A DNA stretch of 64,000 bases from an uncultured Dehalococcoidia bacterium (lineage in GTDB: Bacteria; Chloroflexota; Dehalococcoidia; Lucifugimonadales; UBA3495), in contig OY282456.1 in assembly GCA_958296225.1 (NCBI GenBank), positions 3,534,001-3,598,000 of the forward strand, in the 5' to 3' direction. The position numbers and the translations under genes are program-made. The notes under the pieces were generated by a model. That model was not told where the DNA came from, searched no databases, and was given only the letters and a program-made list of their open reading frames with translations. Shown here one piece after another: positions 1 through 9,022 of the stretch (its first letter is position 1; each line of letters begins with the position of its first letter).

Positions 1-2
1 CC

Positions 3-362
3 GGCATCCCACCAACGCCGGCACCCGATGTGGAAGGAACCGTTATTGACGGCGGCCGGCCTTGTGTTGGCATCTGGCTGATGCCGGACAATCGGGCTGC
101 CGGCGAGGTTGAGGATTTCGTGTCGCAAATGATTCCGGACGGCGACCCGGTGTGGCCGTTAGCTCAGAATTATATCGACGGCATACCGGAAGCGGACAGA
201 AAGTTTGCACTAGGCAAGACCTCACGCGCCCAGATTTATGCTTGGCTGGCCGCCCGGGCAGCACCCCGGATGATGGGCTCGGCGATCGGCACTCACGACT
301 TGGAAACCGATGGCGAACTCTGCCAAAAATTCGTTGCTTGGCTTACGCGACTGTTCAAATAA
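3..362 (+). CDS. DUF3226 family protein, 5' end outside the window
   Basis: The frame is open from the first bases of the window, and the earliest ATG (position 30) falls inside what looks like a conserved segment, so the gene probably starts upstream. The visible 110-120 residues carry the pattern P..P....G followed by VGIWLMPDN, GEVEDF and a C-terminal stretch AWLAARAAPRMMG, which I recognise as DUF3226, a family related to TOPRIM/OLD nuclease proteins. No catalytic residues can be assigned. It is followed closely by the convergent MFS gene. Function unknown; family call moderately sure. Confidence 0.6.
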   Translation, partial: GIPPTPAPDVEGTVIDGGRPCVGIWLMPDNRAAGEVEDFVSQMIPDGDPVWPLAQNYIDGIPEADRKFALGKTSRAQIYAWLAARAAPRMMGSAIGTHDLETDGELCQKFVAWLTRLFK

Positions 363-417
363 ATCCAACCACATATCGCAGCTGATTATTCGCTCTGCAC
401 CACATTTTCGTTGCGCC

Positions 418-1710
418 TCAATCTCCTGTTCCCCCCTCCCCCCGCCCCGGCCGGTTTGCCGTCAGCATCAGCAGCGACACTACCGCCAGGTTGATACCGA
501 AAGCCAGGAACGCGCCCTGGTAGCTGTCCACCCGGTCCACGGCAATGCCCGCCGCCGTGGGACCCAGGGCTTGGCCGCCAACTTGGGCCGCCAGTCCCCA
601 GGCCCGTATTGCTCCCAGGTGCCGCCGGCCGAAGTAGTCGGCCCAGGTGAGGCGGCTGATGATGTGCAGGCCGCCGACGCCGAAGCCCAGGATGAACGCG
701 CCGGTGACGCCTATCACGATATTGTCGGCGAAGGCGGTGGTTACGGCGCCGCCGCTGACCACCAACCCGGCGGCCATCATCACATACCGGGCGGCCACGC
801 GCTGGGACAGGGCCGACCACAGGATGCTGGCCGGCACTTGCGAGATGGCAAAGGTGCTGGCCGTCCAAACCGCTATTGACGCCGGCAAACCCTGGTCCAC
901 AAAGTGGGGAACCTGGTGCAGCGAAACGCCGGCCTGCACGATAAAACCGGCAAAAGCGAACAGCATCATCAGCCAGAAAGAGCGCGTCCTGATGGCCTGA
1001 CCCACGGTAAAGTTGATTTCGTCGTCGGCGCTTTGCGGGCGTCGCCCCGTGGCGGCCTGGCCCGTGGCCGCGCGGCCGCCGTCGGGTTCCAGGCCCAAAT
1101 CCTCCGGGCGCCGGGCCATCAGCACGATGGCCGGCATTACGCCCACCGCCACCGTCCAGATGCCCAGGGCATACCAGGCCGTTTCCCAGTTCCAGGCTCC
1201 GATAATGGCCTGGGCCACCAGCGGCATTGCGGCCAGGCCGGAACCCTGCGATATGTGGTTGAGGGCCAGGGCGAAAGGCCGCCGCCGGATGAACCAGTTG
1301 CTTACCGCCACCGACGTGCCCAGCTCCAGCGGGCTGGAGAACATCATCCGCCCCGGCACGTACACCAGATAGAACAGCCCAATCTGGCTGACCGCCCCCA
1401 GGCCGACGGCGCACAATCCGGCGATGCCCGACGACAGGCCCACCACCAGGCCGGAACCGTAGCGGTCCAGCACCGGCCCCACCAGCGGCGAGATGACCGC
1501 CGCCAGCGCCCCGCCCAGGCTCACCGCCCCCGCCACCTGGGTGCGCGTCCACCCGAACTGCTCCGACATCGGCACCACGAACACCGTCAGCACCGCCACC
1601 GACATCAGCGGACGGGACGAATAGGACGCTATCCCCGACAAGCCGAGGATGACCCACCCGTAGTAGAACGGAATGGCCCGGGCCGCGCGGGACTGAGCCG
1701 CGCGTATCAA
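418..1710 (-). CDS. MFS transporter
   Basis: A 430-residue inner-membrane protein with the expected 12 hydrophobic segments in two halves, separated by a hydrophilic central loop (about residues 195-235) rich in R, D and G. Between TM2 and TM3 there is a typical MFS loop, DRYGSG, which resembles the signature 2-3 motif. The first helix follows the short basic N-terminus, beginning near FYYGWVILGLSG, a start seen in the oxalate/formate-antiporter-like (OFA) and monocarboxylate MFS subgroups. Substrate cannot be deduced. It is transcribed divergently from nadE across a 239-bp gap and alone in its orientation. Confidence 0.85.
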   Translation of the reverse strand: MIRAAQSRAARAIPFYYGWVILGLSGIASYSSRPLMSVAVLTVFVVPMSEQFGWTRTQVAGAVSLGGALAAVISPLVGPVLDRYGSGLVVGLSSGIAGLCAVGLGAVSQIGLFYLVYVPGRMMFSSPLELGTSVAVSNWFIRRRPFALALNHISQGSGLAAMPLVAQAIIGAWNWETAWYALGIWTVAVGVMPAIVLMARRPEDLGLEPDGGRAATGQAATGRRPQSADDEINFTVGQAIRTRSFWLMMLFAFAGFIVQAGVSLHQVPHFVDQGLPASIAVWTASTFAISQVPASILWSALSQRVAARYVMMAAGLVVSGGAVTTAFADNIVIGVTGAFILGFGVGGLHIISRLTWADYFGRRHLGAIRAWGLAAQVGGQALGPTAAGIAVDRVDSYQGAFLAFGINLAVVSLLMLTANRPGRGEGGTGD

Positions 1711-1862
1711 CGACGGCTGGCGCGCCGGACGGCGCCGGCGGGACGCAACGGGCGGTGGGGTGACAAAGCGACGGAATGCACAGGCTGACGACGGTTCGCT
1801 GAGGGATGCCGCCGATTATAGCAGGTAGGCCGGTTAATTCGCCCGGCCTGACCGGGGCGAAT

Positions 1863-1891
1863 GATTATACGCCCCGCCGTTAGGTTATAAT
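1863..1891 (+). promoter_or_regulatory. Probable -10 element of the nadE promoter
   Basis: A perfect TATAAT lies at 1886-1891, 58 bp upstream of the nadE ATG, inside the divergent gap between the transporter and nadE. The base stretch 17 bp upstream does not resemble TTGACA, so only the -10 hexamer is supported. Confidence 0.35.
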
Positions 1892-1949
1892 GTCCCCGCT
1901 AACGCAAAAACCGTTCCCGGCCGCCATAACAGCCTGACCGAATCCTCTT

Positions 1950-3701
1950 ATGCAGCGCATCTTTCGCCTGGCCCTGGCCCAGTTCAACCCCACCGTCGGC
2001 GATATTGCCGGCAACACTGCCCGCATCATCGAGCTGATTGACGAGGCGCGGGCGGCCCATGCCGACCTGGTGGCCTTTCCCGAATTGGCCGTTACCGGCT
2101 ATCCGCCGGAGGATTTGCTGTTCAAGCCGTCCTTTCTGGCCGACAACACCGCCGCCGTGCAGCGCATTTCCGCCGCTACTCGCGGCATTGCGGCCATCGT
2201 GGGCTGCGTTGGGGTTGGCGGGGATATTGCCAATGCCGCCGCCATTATTAACGACGGGCGCATTTTGGACTGGTATCGCAAGATGCACCTGCCCAACTAT
2301 GGGGTGTTCGACGAAGACCGCTATTTTCGCCGGGGCGAGGAGTGTCCGGTGTACGTCATCAACGGCACCCCGGTGGGGGTGGGCATCTGCGAAGACATCT
2401 GGTATCCCATCGGCCCCATCGCGGTGCAGCGCGACGCCGGCGCCGAGGTCATCGTCAACATCAACGCCTCGCCCTTCCACGCGGGCAAGGCGGGGCAGCG
2501 GGAGCGCATGATTGCCACGCGCGCCGCCGATAACGGGGTGTTCGTCGCTTATCTGAATACCGTGGGCGGGCAGGATGAGCTGGTTTTTGACGGGGCCAGC
2601 ATCGTCTGCGCTCCCGACGGCGCGGTTATCGCGCGCGGGCCATCCTTTGAAGACCGGTTGATGGTGATTGACCTGGACGTGGACTCCGTGTTGCGCCAGC
2701 GCCTCCGCGACCCGCGGGCCCGCAAGGAGAATCCGAAAATCCTGGGCGAGGTGGGGCCGGCGCGCGTGGCCACCATTTCCGGGCATCGCCTGTCCGACCG
2801 CCGGGCGGTGGTCAATCCGGCCCTGTGCCGGACGCTGGACGAGACCGAGGAAGTGTACCAGGCATTGGTGGTAGGCACGCGGGATTACGTCCACAAGTCG
2901 GGGTTCAGGCGGACGCTGGTGGGCCTGTCGGGCGGCATTGACTCGGCGCTGACCGCTACCGTCGCCGTGGATGCCCTGGGCGCGGATAACGTGGTGGGCG
3001 TTACCATGCCGTCGCGCTATTCCTCCGCGGGCAGCGTTGCCGATTCGCAGCAACTGGCCGACAACCTGGGCATCAAACTGTGGCGCATCCCCATTGAGCC
3101 GGCCCATCACGCTTTTACCGAGATGCTGGCCGCATACTTTACCGGCACGGAAGCCAACGTTGCCGAGGAGAACGTGCAGGCGCGCATCCGTGGCAACGTT
3201 TTGATGACCATTGCCAACAAGTTCGGCTGGCTGGTGCTGACCACCGGCAACAAGAGCGAGTTGGCCATGGGCTACGCCACCCTGTACGGCGATATGGCCG
3301 GCGGTTTTGCCGTGCTGAAGGACGTGCCCAAGACGCTGGTGTATGAGCTGTGCCGCTGGCGCAATGCCCGCACCGCCAACGGCCGCCCGCTCATCCCCCA
3401 GGCCGTGCTGGACAAACCGCCCAGCGCCGAGCTGCGGCCCGACCAGACCGACCAGGACACGCTGCCGCCCTACGAACGGCTCGACCCCATCATCAAGGCA
3501 TACGTGGAGGATGACTACAGCTATGCCCAGATGGTGGCGATGGGACACAACCCGGCCTGGGTGCGGCAGGTGATGGCCTATGTGGACCGCAACGAGTACA
3601 AACGCCGCCAGGCTCCGCCGGGCGTCAAGATTACCCCGCGGGCTTTCGGCAAAGACCGCCGGCTGCCCATCGTCAACCGCTACCGTCCGGCATCCGGGTA
3701 G
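1950..3701 (+). CDS. nadE: Glutamine-dependent NAD(+) synthetase
   Basis: Converts deamido-NAD to NAD using ammonia released from glutamine. The 583-residue protein has two domains. The N-terminal nitrilase-type glutaminase shows the Glu-Lys-Cys triad at E45 (AFPELAVTGY), K111 (WYRKMHLPNYG) and C147 (GICEDIW). The C-terminal ATP-pyrophosphatase domain carries the P-loop SGGIDS at 327-332. Length and domain order match bacterial two-domain NadE. The ATG at 1950 sits just before the conserved first beta strand (FRLALAQFNPTVGD). A hairpin overlaps its stop codon. Confidence 0.95.
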   Translation: MQRIFRLALAQFNPTVGDIAGNTARIIELIDEARAAHADLVAFPELAVTGYPPEDLLFKPSFLADNTAAVQRISAATRGIAAIVGCVGVGGDIANAAAIINDGRILDWYRKMHLPNYGVFDEDRYFRRGEECPVYVINGTPVGVGICEDIWYPIGPIAVQRDAGAEVIVNINASPFHAGKAGQRERMIATRAADNGVFVAYLNTVGGQDELVFDGASIVCAPDGAVIARGPSFEDRLMVIDLDVDSVLRQRLRDPRARKENPKILGEVGPARVATISGHRLSDRRAVVNPALCRTLDETEEVYQALVVGTRDYVHKSGFRRTLVGLSGGIDSALTATVAVDALGADNVVGVTMPSRYSSAGSVADSQQLADNLGIKLWRIPIEPAHHAFTEMLAAYFTGTEANVAEENVQARIRGNVLMTIANKFGWLVLTTGNKSELAMGYATLYGDMAGGFAVLKDVPKTLVYELCRWRNARTANGRPLIPQAVLDKPPSAELRPDQTDQDTLPPYERLDPIIKAYVEDDYSYAQMVAMGHNPAWVRQVMAYVDRNEYKRRQAPPGVKITPRAFGKDRRLPIVNRYRPASG

Positions 3702-3742
3702 GGGCAATTACCCCGCAAGGGCAACGCTGGGGTCGCCCCTAC
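3698..3742 (+). terminator. Two-stage hairpin at the end of nadE
   Basis: GTAGGGGC (3698-3705) pairs with GCCCCTAC (3735-3742), with an inner ACCCC/GGGGT stem. It overlaps the nadE stop and has no T-tract, so it may be a terminator, an RNA-stabilising hairpin, or one copy of the dispersed GC-rich palindrome family also seen at 10375, 12453 and 45591. Confidence 0.4.
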
Positions 3743-3777
3743 ACTTGCAACATAATCCCCAGAGGAGACAACATCAC

Positions 3778-4242
3778 ATGGAAATTGAACGCAAACTGGC
3801 CGACATGGGCCTGACCATCACCGAACCCAACCCGTCCCTGGGCAACTTCGTGCCGGGCGTCCGCACGGGCAACCTGCTCTTTGTGTCCGGCAACTTGCCC
3901 CGGCTGCCCGACGGGAGCATGGTCGCCGAGGGCAAGCTGGGCCGGGAGCTGAGCGTTGAGGAGGGCTACGCCGCCGCCCGCCAGTGCGCGGTCAACTGCC
4001 TGTCCGGCGCCAGGAGCATCATCGGCGACCTGGACAAGGTGCAGCGGGTCGTAAAGCTGCTGGTCATGGTCAACAGCGACCCGGAGTTTGACCAGCAACC
4101 CGCCGTGGGCAACGGCGCATCCGACCTGCTGGTGGAACTCTACGGCGAAAACGGTCGTCACGGTCGCTCCGCCGTGGGCATGGCCGCGCTACCGCGCGGG
4201 GCGCCGGTGGAGGTGGAGATGGTGCTGGAAGTGGCCGACTAG
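3778..4242 (+). CDS. RidA/YjgF family protein
   Basis: A 154-residue protein of the YER057c/RidA superfamily, the Atu1372-like branch with an N-terminal extension. Members form trimers that hydrolyse reactive enamine/imine intermediates or related compounds. Typical family segments are visible: GNLLFVSGNLPR near residue 33, an internal GDLDKVQRVVKLLVMVN segment and the C-terminal PVEVEMVLEV strand. A good ribosome site (AGAGGAGA) precedes ATG 3778; a longer frame beginning at 3580 overlaps nadE and should be rejected. It ends one base before the convergent Uma2 gene. Its particular substrate is unknown. Confidence 0.85.
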   Translation: MEIERKLADMGLTITEPNPSLGNFVPGVRTGNLLFVSGNLPRLPDGSMVAEGKLGRELSVEEGYAAARQCAVNCLSGARSIIGDLDKVQRVVKLLVMVNSDPEFDQQPAVGNGASDLLVELYGENGRHGRSAVGMAALPRGAPVEVEMVLEVAD

Positions 4243-4243
4243 C

Positions 4244-4801
4244 CTAACGCTCCAGAATATCCCGCACCGGGCAGGTGAACCCCGGCAGCACATCCCCGCC
4301 GTCCAGCGTATCGTCTATGGTGAGGATGGCGGTCGGGCCATCGGCCCGGCGCACCCTTATGGTGCGGGGTTCCGGGTTTATCACCAGGGCCATACGGGCG
4401 CCGTAGTACAGCCACATGATGGCCTTGTTATCAACGTCCACTTCCTGGTCGCTGGGGGATATTACCTCAACTACCAGGTCGGGGATGACGGGGCAGTAGC
4501 CGCTGATTTCGGCATCCAGGGGTAGGCGTGCCGCGGAAACATAGGCTACGTCCGGCTCCCGCACGGTGTCCGGGTTGCGCTCTATCAGGACGCCGGTATC
4601 TGAGCCGAACACATGGCCCAGACCCGCCGGCACCACGTGCGTTACCAGCCGGGCGCCCAAAAGCATTATTATCTTGCCGTGTCTAAATCCGGCAGACATC
4701 GTCTCGTGCAGCACCCCCCGGATTAGTTCGCCGCGCACGCCTTTGCTGTGCAGGCGGAGCAGGTCGTCGGCGGTCAGCAGTTTCGGTTGTGTGGTCGTCA
4801 T
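4244..4801 (-). CDS. Uma2 family (DUF820) protein, tandem copy 1
   Basis: A 185-residue protein of the Uma2 family, which has a PD-(D/E)XK restriction-endonuclease-like fold and no proven cellular role. Family marks visible: E.I.G..H at residues 25-33, a REPDVAYV segment, PDLVVEVISPSD (the acidic D...EV core), and LPGFTCPVRDIL at the C-terminus. The start at 4801 (MTTTQPKLL) is chosen because the sequence upstream in the same frame is intergenic and the paralogue at 4840 begins identically. The two copies are nearly identical except for a divergent patch around residues 39-60. Confidence 0.85.
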   Translation of the reverse strand: MTTTQPKLLTADDLLRLHSKGVRGELIRGVLHETMSAGFRHGKIIMLLGARLVTHVVPAGLGHVFGSDTGVLIERNPDTVREPDVAYVSAARLPLDAEISGYCPVIPDLVVEVISPSDQEVDVDNKAIMWLYYGARMALVINPEPRTIRVRRADGPTAILTIDDTLDGGDVLPGFTCPVRDILER

Positions 4802-4839
4802 GACGATTACCTCAACGCCGTCTCTAATCCGGCGGCGGA

Positions 4840-5397
4840 CTAGCGCTCCAGAATATCCCGCACCGGGCAGGTGAAACCCGGCAGCACGTCCCCGCCGTCC
4901 AGCGTATCGTCGATGGTGAGGATGGTGGTCGGGCCATCGGCCCGGCGTACCTTTATGGTGCGGGGTTCCGGGTTTATCACCAGGGCCATACGGGCGCCGT
5001 AGTACAGCCACATGATGGCCTTGTTATCAACGTCCACTTCCTGGTCGCTGGGGGATACTACCTCAACCACCAGGTCGGGAACGACGGGGCAATAGCCGCT
5101 GACCTCAACATCCAGGGGGAGGCGTGCCGCGGAAACATAGGCTGCGTCCGGTTCCCGCACCGTGTCGGGGTTGCGCTCCAGCAGGACGCCGGTATCGGAG
5201 CCGAATATCCTCCCCAACCGGGCGGGGTGGACGTACATCCAGAACAGAGCCATCAGGGCGGCGGATATTTCGCCGTGTTTCAGTCCGGCTGACATCGTTT
5301 CGTGCAGCACCCCCCGGATTAGTTCGCCGCGCACGCCTTTGCTGTGCAGGCGGAGCAGGTCGTCGGCGGTCAGCAGTTTGGGCTTGGCAGTCGTCAT
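4840..5397 (-). CDS. Uma2 family (DUF820) protein, tandem copy 2
   Basis: Also 185 residues, and a recent tandem duplicate of the gene at 4244-4801, 38 bp apart. The last two thirds match almost residue for residue (NKAIMWLYYGARMALVINPE, GGDVLPGFTCPVRDILER). Residues about 39-60 are quite different: here LKHGEISAALMALFWMYV, a hydrophobic stretch, against FRHGKIIMLLGARLV in copy 1. That is more than expected from drift alone and suggests gene conversion or local replacement. Function unknown beyond the nuclease-like fold. Confidence 0.85.
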   Translation of the reverse strand: MTTAKPKLLTADDLLRLHSKGVRGELIRGVLHETMSAGLKHGEISAALMALFWMYVHPARLGRIFGSDTGVLLERNPDTVREPDAAYVSAARLPLDVEVSGYCPVVPDLVVEVVSPSDQEVDVDNKAIMWLYYGARMALVINPEPRTIKVRRADGPTTILTIDDTLDGGDVLPGFTCPVRDILER

Positions 5398-5419
5398 TGC
5401 AATCTCCGCAGCTCCGGCT

Positions 5420-6046
5420 CTATGTCATTGGACGGGTTGACAAATCCAGCTCGGTCTCATCCCGACGGGGAGCGAACTCGTGACCGGGCCGTGACGGCTC
5501 CCGGAAGGTTATCGCATTGTAATAATCATCCAGCGGAACAAAGACGCCATTCTCCTCTGCCCACAAGCGCATCCCCCGTCGGCAGGAATGAGTCCAGGAC
5601 AAGACTTCTACCCGCCAGCCCCGCCGGTGCATCCGCTCCAGAGTGCGGTGAAAACCCCGGCCTTCGACGTAGCCGGCGCCGTCTCCGGTCAACAATGCCA
5701 CTGTGCCGGGGCGGCCGTTGTAATCCCAGCCATCCTCAAGCATACGCAGCTGCAGCCAGCGGTCCGGAATATCCTGCTCCCCACGCTCCCGGGCGCCCCG
5801 GTCGAACAGCTCAACCGCCACGCCCTGGTTTTCCAGCCGGTTCCACAACTGGTTCAATTCCGGCGGAATGGAACCGGCAGCCCACGCTTTGGTCAAAGGA
5901 CGGTCGGCATGGGCCAGGCGCAAAAGGTTTTCAAAATGGATTCGCACCAGATAGCGCGCTCCGGGAGTCCCGTCCCGCTCCTCGGCAATCCGCTGCGCCT
6001 CGTGAAAAATGTTGGAATTGTCCCAATAAACAAAAACGCCGCTCAT
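5420..6046 (-). CDS. NYN domain (LabA/DUF88-like) putative RNase
   Basis: A 208-residue protein beginning with FVYWDNSNI, the first acidic strand of NYN/PIN-like nucleases (D9). Further expected acidic positions are in EQDIPD and in LLTGDGAGY, where the aspartate follows a hydrophobic strand. The family cleaves RNA with bound metal ions. It is on the same strand as the upstream methyltransferase (36 bp gap) and the downstream Uma2 pair, so the four genes could be co-transcribed. The C-terminal 25 residues are charged and probably disordered. Confidence 0.75.
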   Translation of the reverse strand: MSGVFVYWDNSNIFHEAQRIAEERDGTPGARYLVRIHFENLLRLAHADRPLTKAWAAGSIPPELNQLWNRLENQGVAVELFDRGARERGEQDIPDRWLQLRMLEDGWDYNGRPGTVALLTGDGAGYVEGRGFHRTLERMHRRGWRVEVLSWTHSCRRGMRLWAEENGVFVPLDDYYNAITFREPSRPGHEFAPRRDETELDLSTRPMT

Positions 6047-6081
6047 ACGCGATACCTCGACAGATTATTGGCTCCAGTGTA

Positions 6082-6738
6082 TCACGCCGGCGTTTCGGTT
6101 TCGGACGGAGCTTCTTTGTAGGCAAACACGGCAAACAGGGGGTCGCCCGGCGGGGCCAGGTCGGGGTTGGCCAGGCCGCCGCGCACGCCGTTGAGCCCGC
6201 CGGCGTGCTGCATATAGGATGCCACCAGCTCAATGTGGTCCTCGTCGTTGCTGGAGCGCCAGACCCGCACCGCCTTGGTTGGGAAGCAGCGGTTGGAAAA
6301 GCTGACGATAAACACGCCGCCGGGCCGCAGAATCCGGGACACCTCACCGAACACCTCAACCGGACGTGTCAGGTACTGCACCGACACGGTGATGACCACG
6401 GCATCAAAGGATTCGTCGTCGAAAGGCAGGGACCGGTTGGCGTTGATGTCCCGCAGCACGTACTCGTTCAGCTGTGGGTTGTCGGCCAGCTCAACGGCGT
6501 TCATCCCCAGGCCCACGATACGGCGGCGCGGGTGCTCCTCCGGCCAGTGGGTGCGCCAGCTGCTCATCAGGTCCAAGACTTCGGCGTTTGCGGGGATGAG
6601 CTGCCGGAACAGCCGGCCCACGGCGACGATGGCCCCGTCGTCAATATGCACCACCAGGCGGGGCATCGTGTAGAAGTCGGCGTCGTTGCTTTCGTCCTCC
6701 CGCCGGAAAAACTCCGGCGGGAAGCGCTGGGGGTCCAT
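6082..6738 (-). CDS. Class I SAM-dependent methyltransferase
   Basis: A 218-residue protein with a methyltransferase type-11-like core: AEVLDLMSSW at the first strand (a degenerate GxGxG), RRIVGLGMNAVEL, and the DDESFDAVVITVSVQYL and ILRPGGVFIVSFSN segments that are usual for strands 4 and 5. The glycine-rich motif I is atypical (DLMSSWR). The ATG at 6738 is preferred over the frame opening at 6798, because the extra residues look like intergenic sequence. Substrate unknown. Confidence 0.7.
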   Translation of the reverse strand: MDPQRFPPEFFRREDESNDADFYTMPRLVVHIDDGAIVAVGRLFRQLIPANAEVLDLMSSWRTHWPEEHPRRRIVGLGMNAVELADNPQLNEYVLRDINANRSLPFDDESFDAVVITVSVQYLTRPVEVFGEVSRILRPGGVFIVSFSNRCFPTKAVRVWRSSNDEDHIELVASYMQHAGGLNGVRGGLANPDLAPPGDPLFAVFAYKEAPSETETPA

Positions 6739-6834
6739 AACCAAACCCAACCTCCTGACGAGCGTTGGCTGGCCGGTTAGGGGCGGGAAAGCAGCCACGC
6801 GAAAGCCCTCCCCGGCGGCGCTGCGGCGTTGGCG

Positions 6835-7026
6835 CTAGGGGTGTCCCCCGTGGCAGTTGCAGCTGCCCGGCCCGCAGCTGGCGGACACGCAGCAGCAGCA
6901 ATGGCCGTCGTGGTTGCAAACGCAATCCATATTGCCCTGGCAGTGGTCATGCTCCACTGCTTCGTTGGACTGGTGCGCGTGATGTTCGCGGTGGTGGTGT
7001 GTTGTCGGGCGTTCTGCGGTTACCAT
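6835..7026 (-). CDS. Small Cys/His-rich peptide, likely metal-binding
   Basis: A 63-residue reading frame with 10 Cys and 12 His. The N-terminal half is His-rich (TTHHHREHHAH), the C-terminal half is Cys-rich (DCVCNHDGHCCCC, then SCGPGSCNCHGGH). Such a composition is hard to obtain by chance and resembles metallothionein-like or metal-chaperone tails. There is no recognised family. A weak purine-rich ribosome site (AGAGG) lies upstream of the ATG at 7026. It stands alone between the methyltransferase and the secreted protease on the same strand. Confidence 0.55.
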   Translation of the reverse strand: MVTAERPTTHHHREHHAHQSNEAVEHDHCQGNMDCVCNHDGHCCCCVSASCGPGSCNCHGGHP

Positions 7027-7210
7027 TAGGGGCCTCTTGGTTGAATGATTGCGGTCCAGGCACAGCCGTTCTCGATGATGTCCGTTCCCACCGGTTCATT
7101 GTACCCTTTCGCGTCGCCCGGCGATAGACCGGGGGCGCGCCGCAATGGACGCTTTTCGCGGCCGGCGCTGCGGTTTTGGCGATGCGGCCGGCGGTTTTGG
7201 CTGTGCCGGG

Positions 7211-8842
7211 TCAGGGCCTGAAACTGTCCAGCATCGCCTGGCGTTCCTGGCCGTGCTGCTGGCGGCTGCTTTCGCACATTAATACCTGCCAGGTGAAGCC
7301 GTGGGGGTTTTCCGGGTAGGCGGCGGACAGGGCGACGAGGGCAACGGTGTGGTCAACGCCGCATTCCAGATAGCTGGCCAGGTTGCGGTATTCCAGCCGG
7401 TAAAATTGGGCTTCGTTCTGTCTAACCCGGCGGAAGGAAAGGGGGTCAATTTCCTGTTCCTGCTCCCGCAGTTCGCTCCAGACTTTCTCGGCGTGGGCGG
7501 CCAGCTGGTCCTGGTCGGCGTCGTATTTTCCGGCGATGTCCTCGGCGCAGATTAAGGCCAGCCGGGTCCCGTCGGCATCGGCAAAGAGCGTACACTCAGA
7601 GAACTCGATCAGTATGTACCAGCCGGCCGGGATGTCCAGGGCGTAGCCATAGCCGAACTTGCGGCCCCGGTAGGTGGCTTTGGCGGGGCCGCCGGATTCG
7701 AGCTCGTCCAGACGGCGTTTGACTTCGTTGCTGGCGATGGCCAGGCCGGTGTTGTCGCCGCCGACGGCAGCGGTGTTGACGCCGACAACGCGGCCAAAGC
7801 GGTCAACCAGAGGGCCGCCGCTGTTGCCGGGATTTATCGCGGCGTCGGTCTGCAAGTAGTCGGTATCCTCAAAAATCCGCCCCAGGGACGAGATGATTCC
7901 CCGGGTCACCGTAGGATAGGTACCCAGAAAATCGCCGTAGGGGTAGCCCCAGGCGGTTACTTCATCGGCGCCTTGAACCGCGTCGGAATCCCCCAGCTCC
8001 AGGATGGGAAAGGTCTGGTCGGAGTCAATCTGCACCAGCGCCAGGTCGGCCAGGATGCCCCGGCCCAGGACGCGGCCCTTGAGCTCCTGCATTTCGCCCT
8101 GCAAGTTCTGTAGGTGGACGGTGACGGTTTCCGTCTCGCGGACGACGTGGGCATTGGTGACCAGCAGGCCGTCGGCGCGGACGATAAAGCCGGTACCGCT
8201 GATGGTAACGCCTTCGGGATAGTTGTCATCAGTGAAGGTATAAGAAAGCTGCGCCAGCGCCGGCTTGACCAGTCGCACCAGTTCGGCGCGGGTGAGGGGC
8301 GTGTCCCCGTCCGGGGGCGGTGTTGGCGTAGGCCCGGCCGTCGGCGGCGGTGCGCCGGCCAGGGTCAGGCGCACCCAGCGGGCGGCCCACTGCGGCGCGC
8401 CGTTGGGTTCGCCGATGCTGGCGACGATGAGCCAGTAGTCGGCGCCGGGGGTGAGGCGAGTCAGGGTGTAGGCCGTTTTGGCGCCAAGGTCAACGAAGGC
8501 GAACCGTTCCAGCCAGTTCGCCCCGGCGGCCAGCAGGTCGTCGTGGGCAATCCAGCCGACACGGTAGGACGTTGCCCCCGCGGCGGCGTCCCAGGTCAGG
8601 TTGACCTCTCCCGGATTGGCGCCGTTGACGGCGGCGATGTTGGCGGGCGGCAACGGTGGGGTGGGAGTGGCGGCCGGAGGCGGGGTGGCGGTGGGCGCGG
8701 GTGTGGGCGTAGGCGCCGGCGTGCTTTCCTGAGCCGACGCCGTGCCGGCGCCGGCGCCCCCGGCCAGCAGGACGATGACGGCCACCGTTGCCAGCAGCAG
8801 CAGTGAGACAATAACGGTGTTCCGGGCGGTGGTTCTGTTCAT
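7211..8842 (-). CDS. Secreted FN3-trypsin (S1C, HtrA-like) serine protease
   Basis: A 543-residue exported protease. Order: signal/anchor helix at residues 9-28, a Pro/Thr/Ala-rich linker (about 40-66), a fibronectin-III-like domain (67-162), a second Pro-rich linker (165-180), a trypsin-like domain with the triad H232 (TNAHVV), D266 (LADLALVQ) and S341 (GNSGGPLV), then a unique 150-residue C-terminal domain with paired Cys. There is no PDZ domain. ATG 8842 places the signal peptide correctly. A close paralogue lies at 10447-12427, with a Uma2 gene between them. Confidence 0.85.
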   Translation of the reverse strand: MNRTTARNTVIVSLLLLATVAVIVLLAGGAGAGTASAQESTPAPTPTPAPTATPPPAATPTPPLPPANIAAVNGANPGEVNLTWDAAAGATSYRVGWIAHDDLLAAGANWLERFAFVDLGAKTAYTLTRLTPGADYWLIVASIGEPNGAPQWAARWVRLTLAGAPPPTAGPTPTPPPDGDTPLTRAELVRLVKPALAQLSYTFTDDNYPEGVTISGTGFIVRADGLLVTNAHVVRETETVTVHLQNLQGEMQELKGRVLGRGILADLALVQIDSDQTFPILELGDSDAVQGADEVTAWGYPYGDFLGTYPTVTRGIISSLGRIFEDTDYLQTDAAINPGNSGGPLVDRFGRVVGVNTAAVGGDNTGLAIASNEVKRRLDELESGGPAKATYRGRKFGYGYALDIPAGWYILIEFSECTLFADADGTRLALICAEDIAGKYDADQDQLAAHAEKVWSELREQEQEIDPLSFRRVRQNEAQFYRLEYRNLASYLECGVDHTVALVALSAAYPENPHGFTWQVLMCESSRQQHGQERQAMLDSFRP

Positions 8843-8986
8843 CCGGCGCGCTTCCTGGAAAGATTGCGGGGGCACTGGCGATTGCAAACCACGCCAATCC
8901 CCGGCGCCCCTAATCTAGCCGCTGGCGGGGGTTACGTCAATCCGATAGCCGGCTGACGCTTGGCAATCGCATCCCAATCAGAAAAA

Positions 8987-9013
8987 CCTTGTCTATCCTG
9001 TCCATCCCTGTCA
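8987..9013. repeat. Dispersed short intergenic repeat (TCCTGTCCATCC type)
   Basis: Contains TATCCTGTCCATCCCTGTCA. Related copies sit at 15942-15963 (reverse complement), about 16860-16880 (degenerate) and 21280-21299, all beside gene starts or in intergenic gaps. Confidence 0.4.
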
Positions 9014-9022
9014 AATCAGCCC

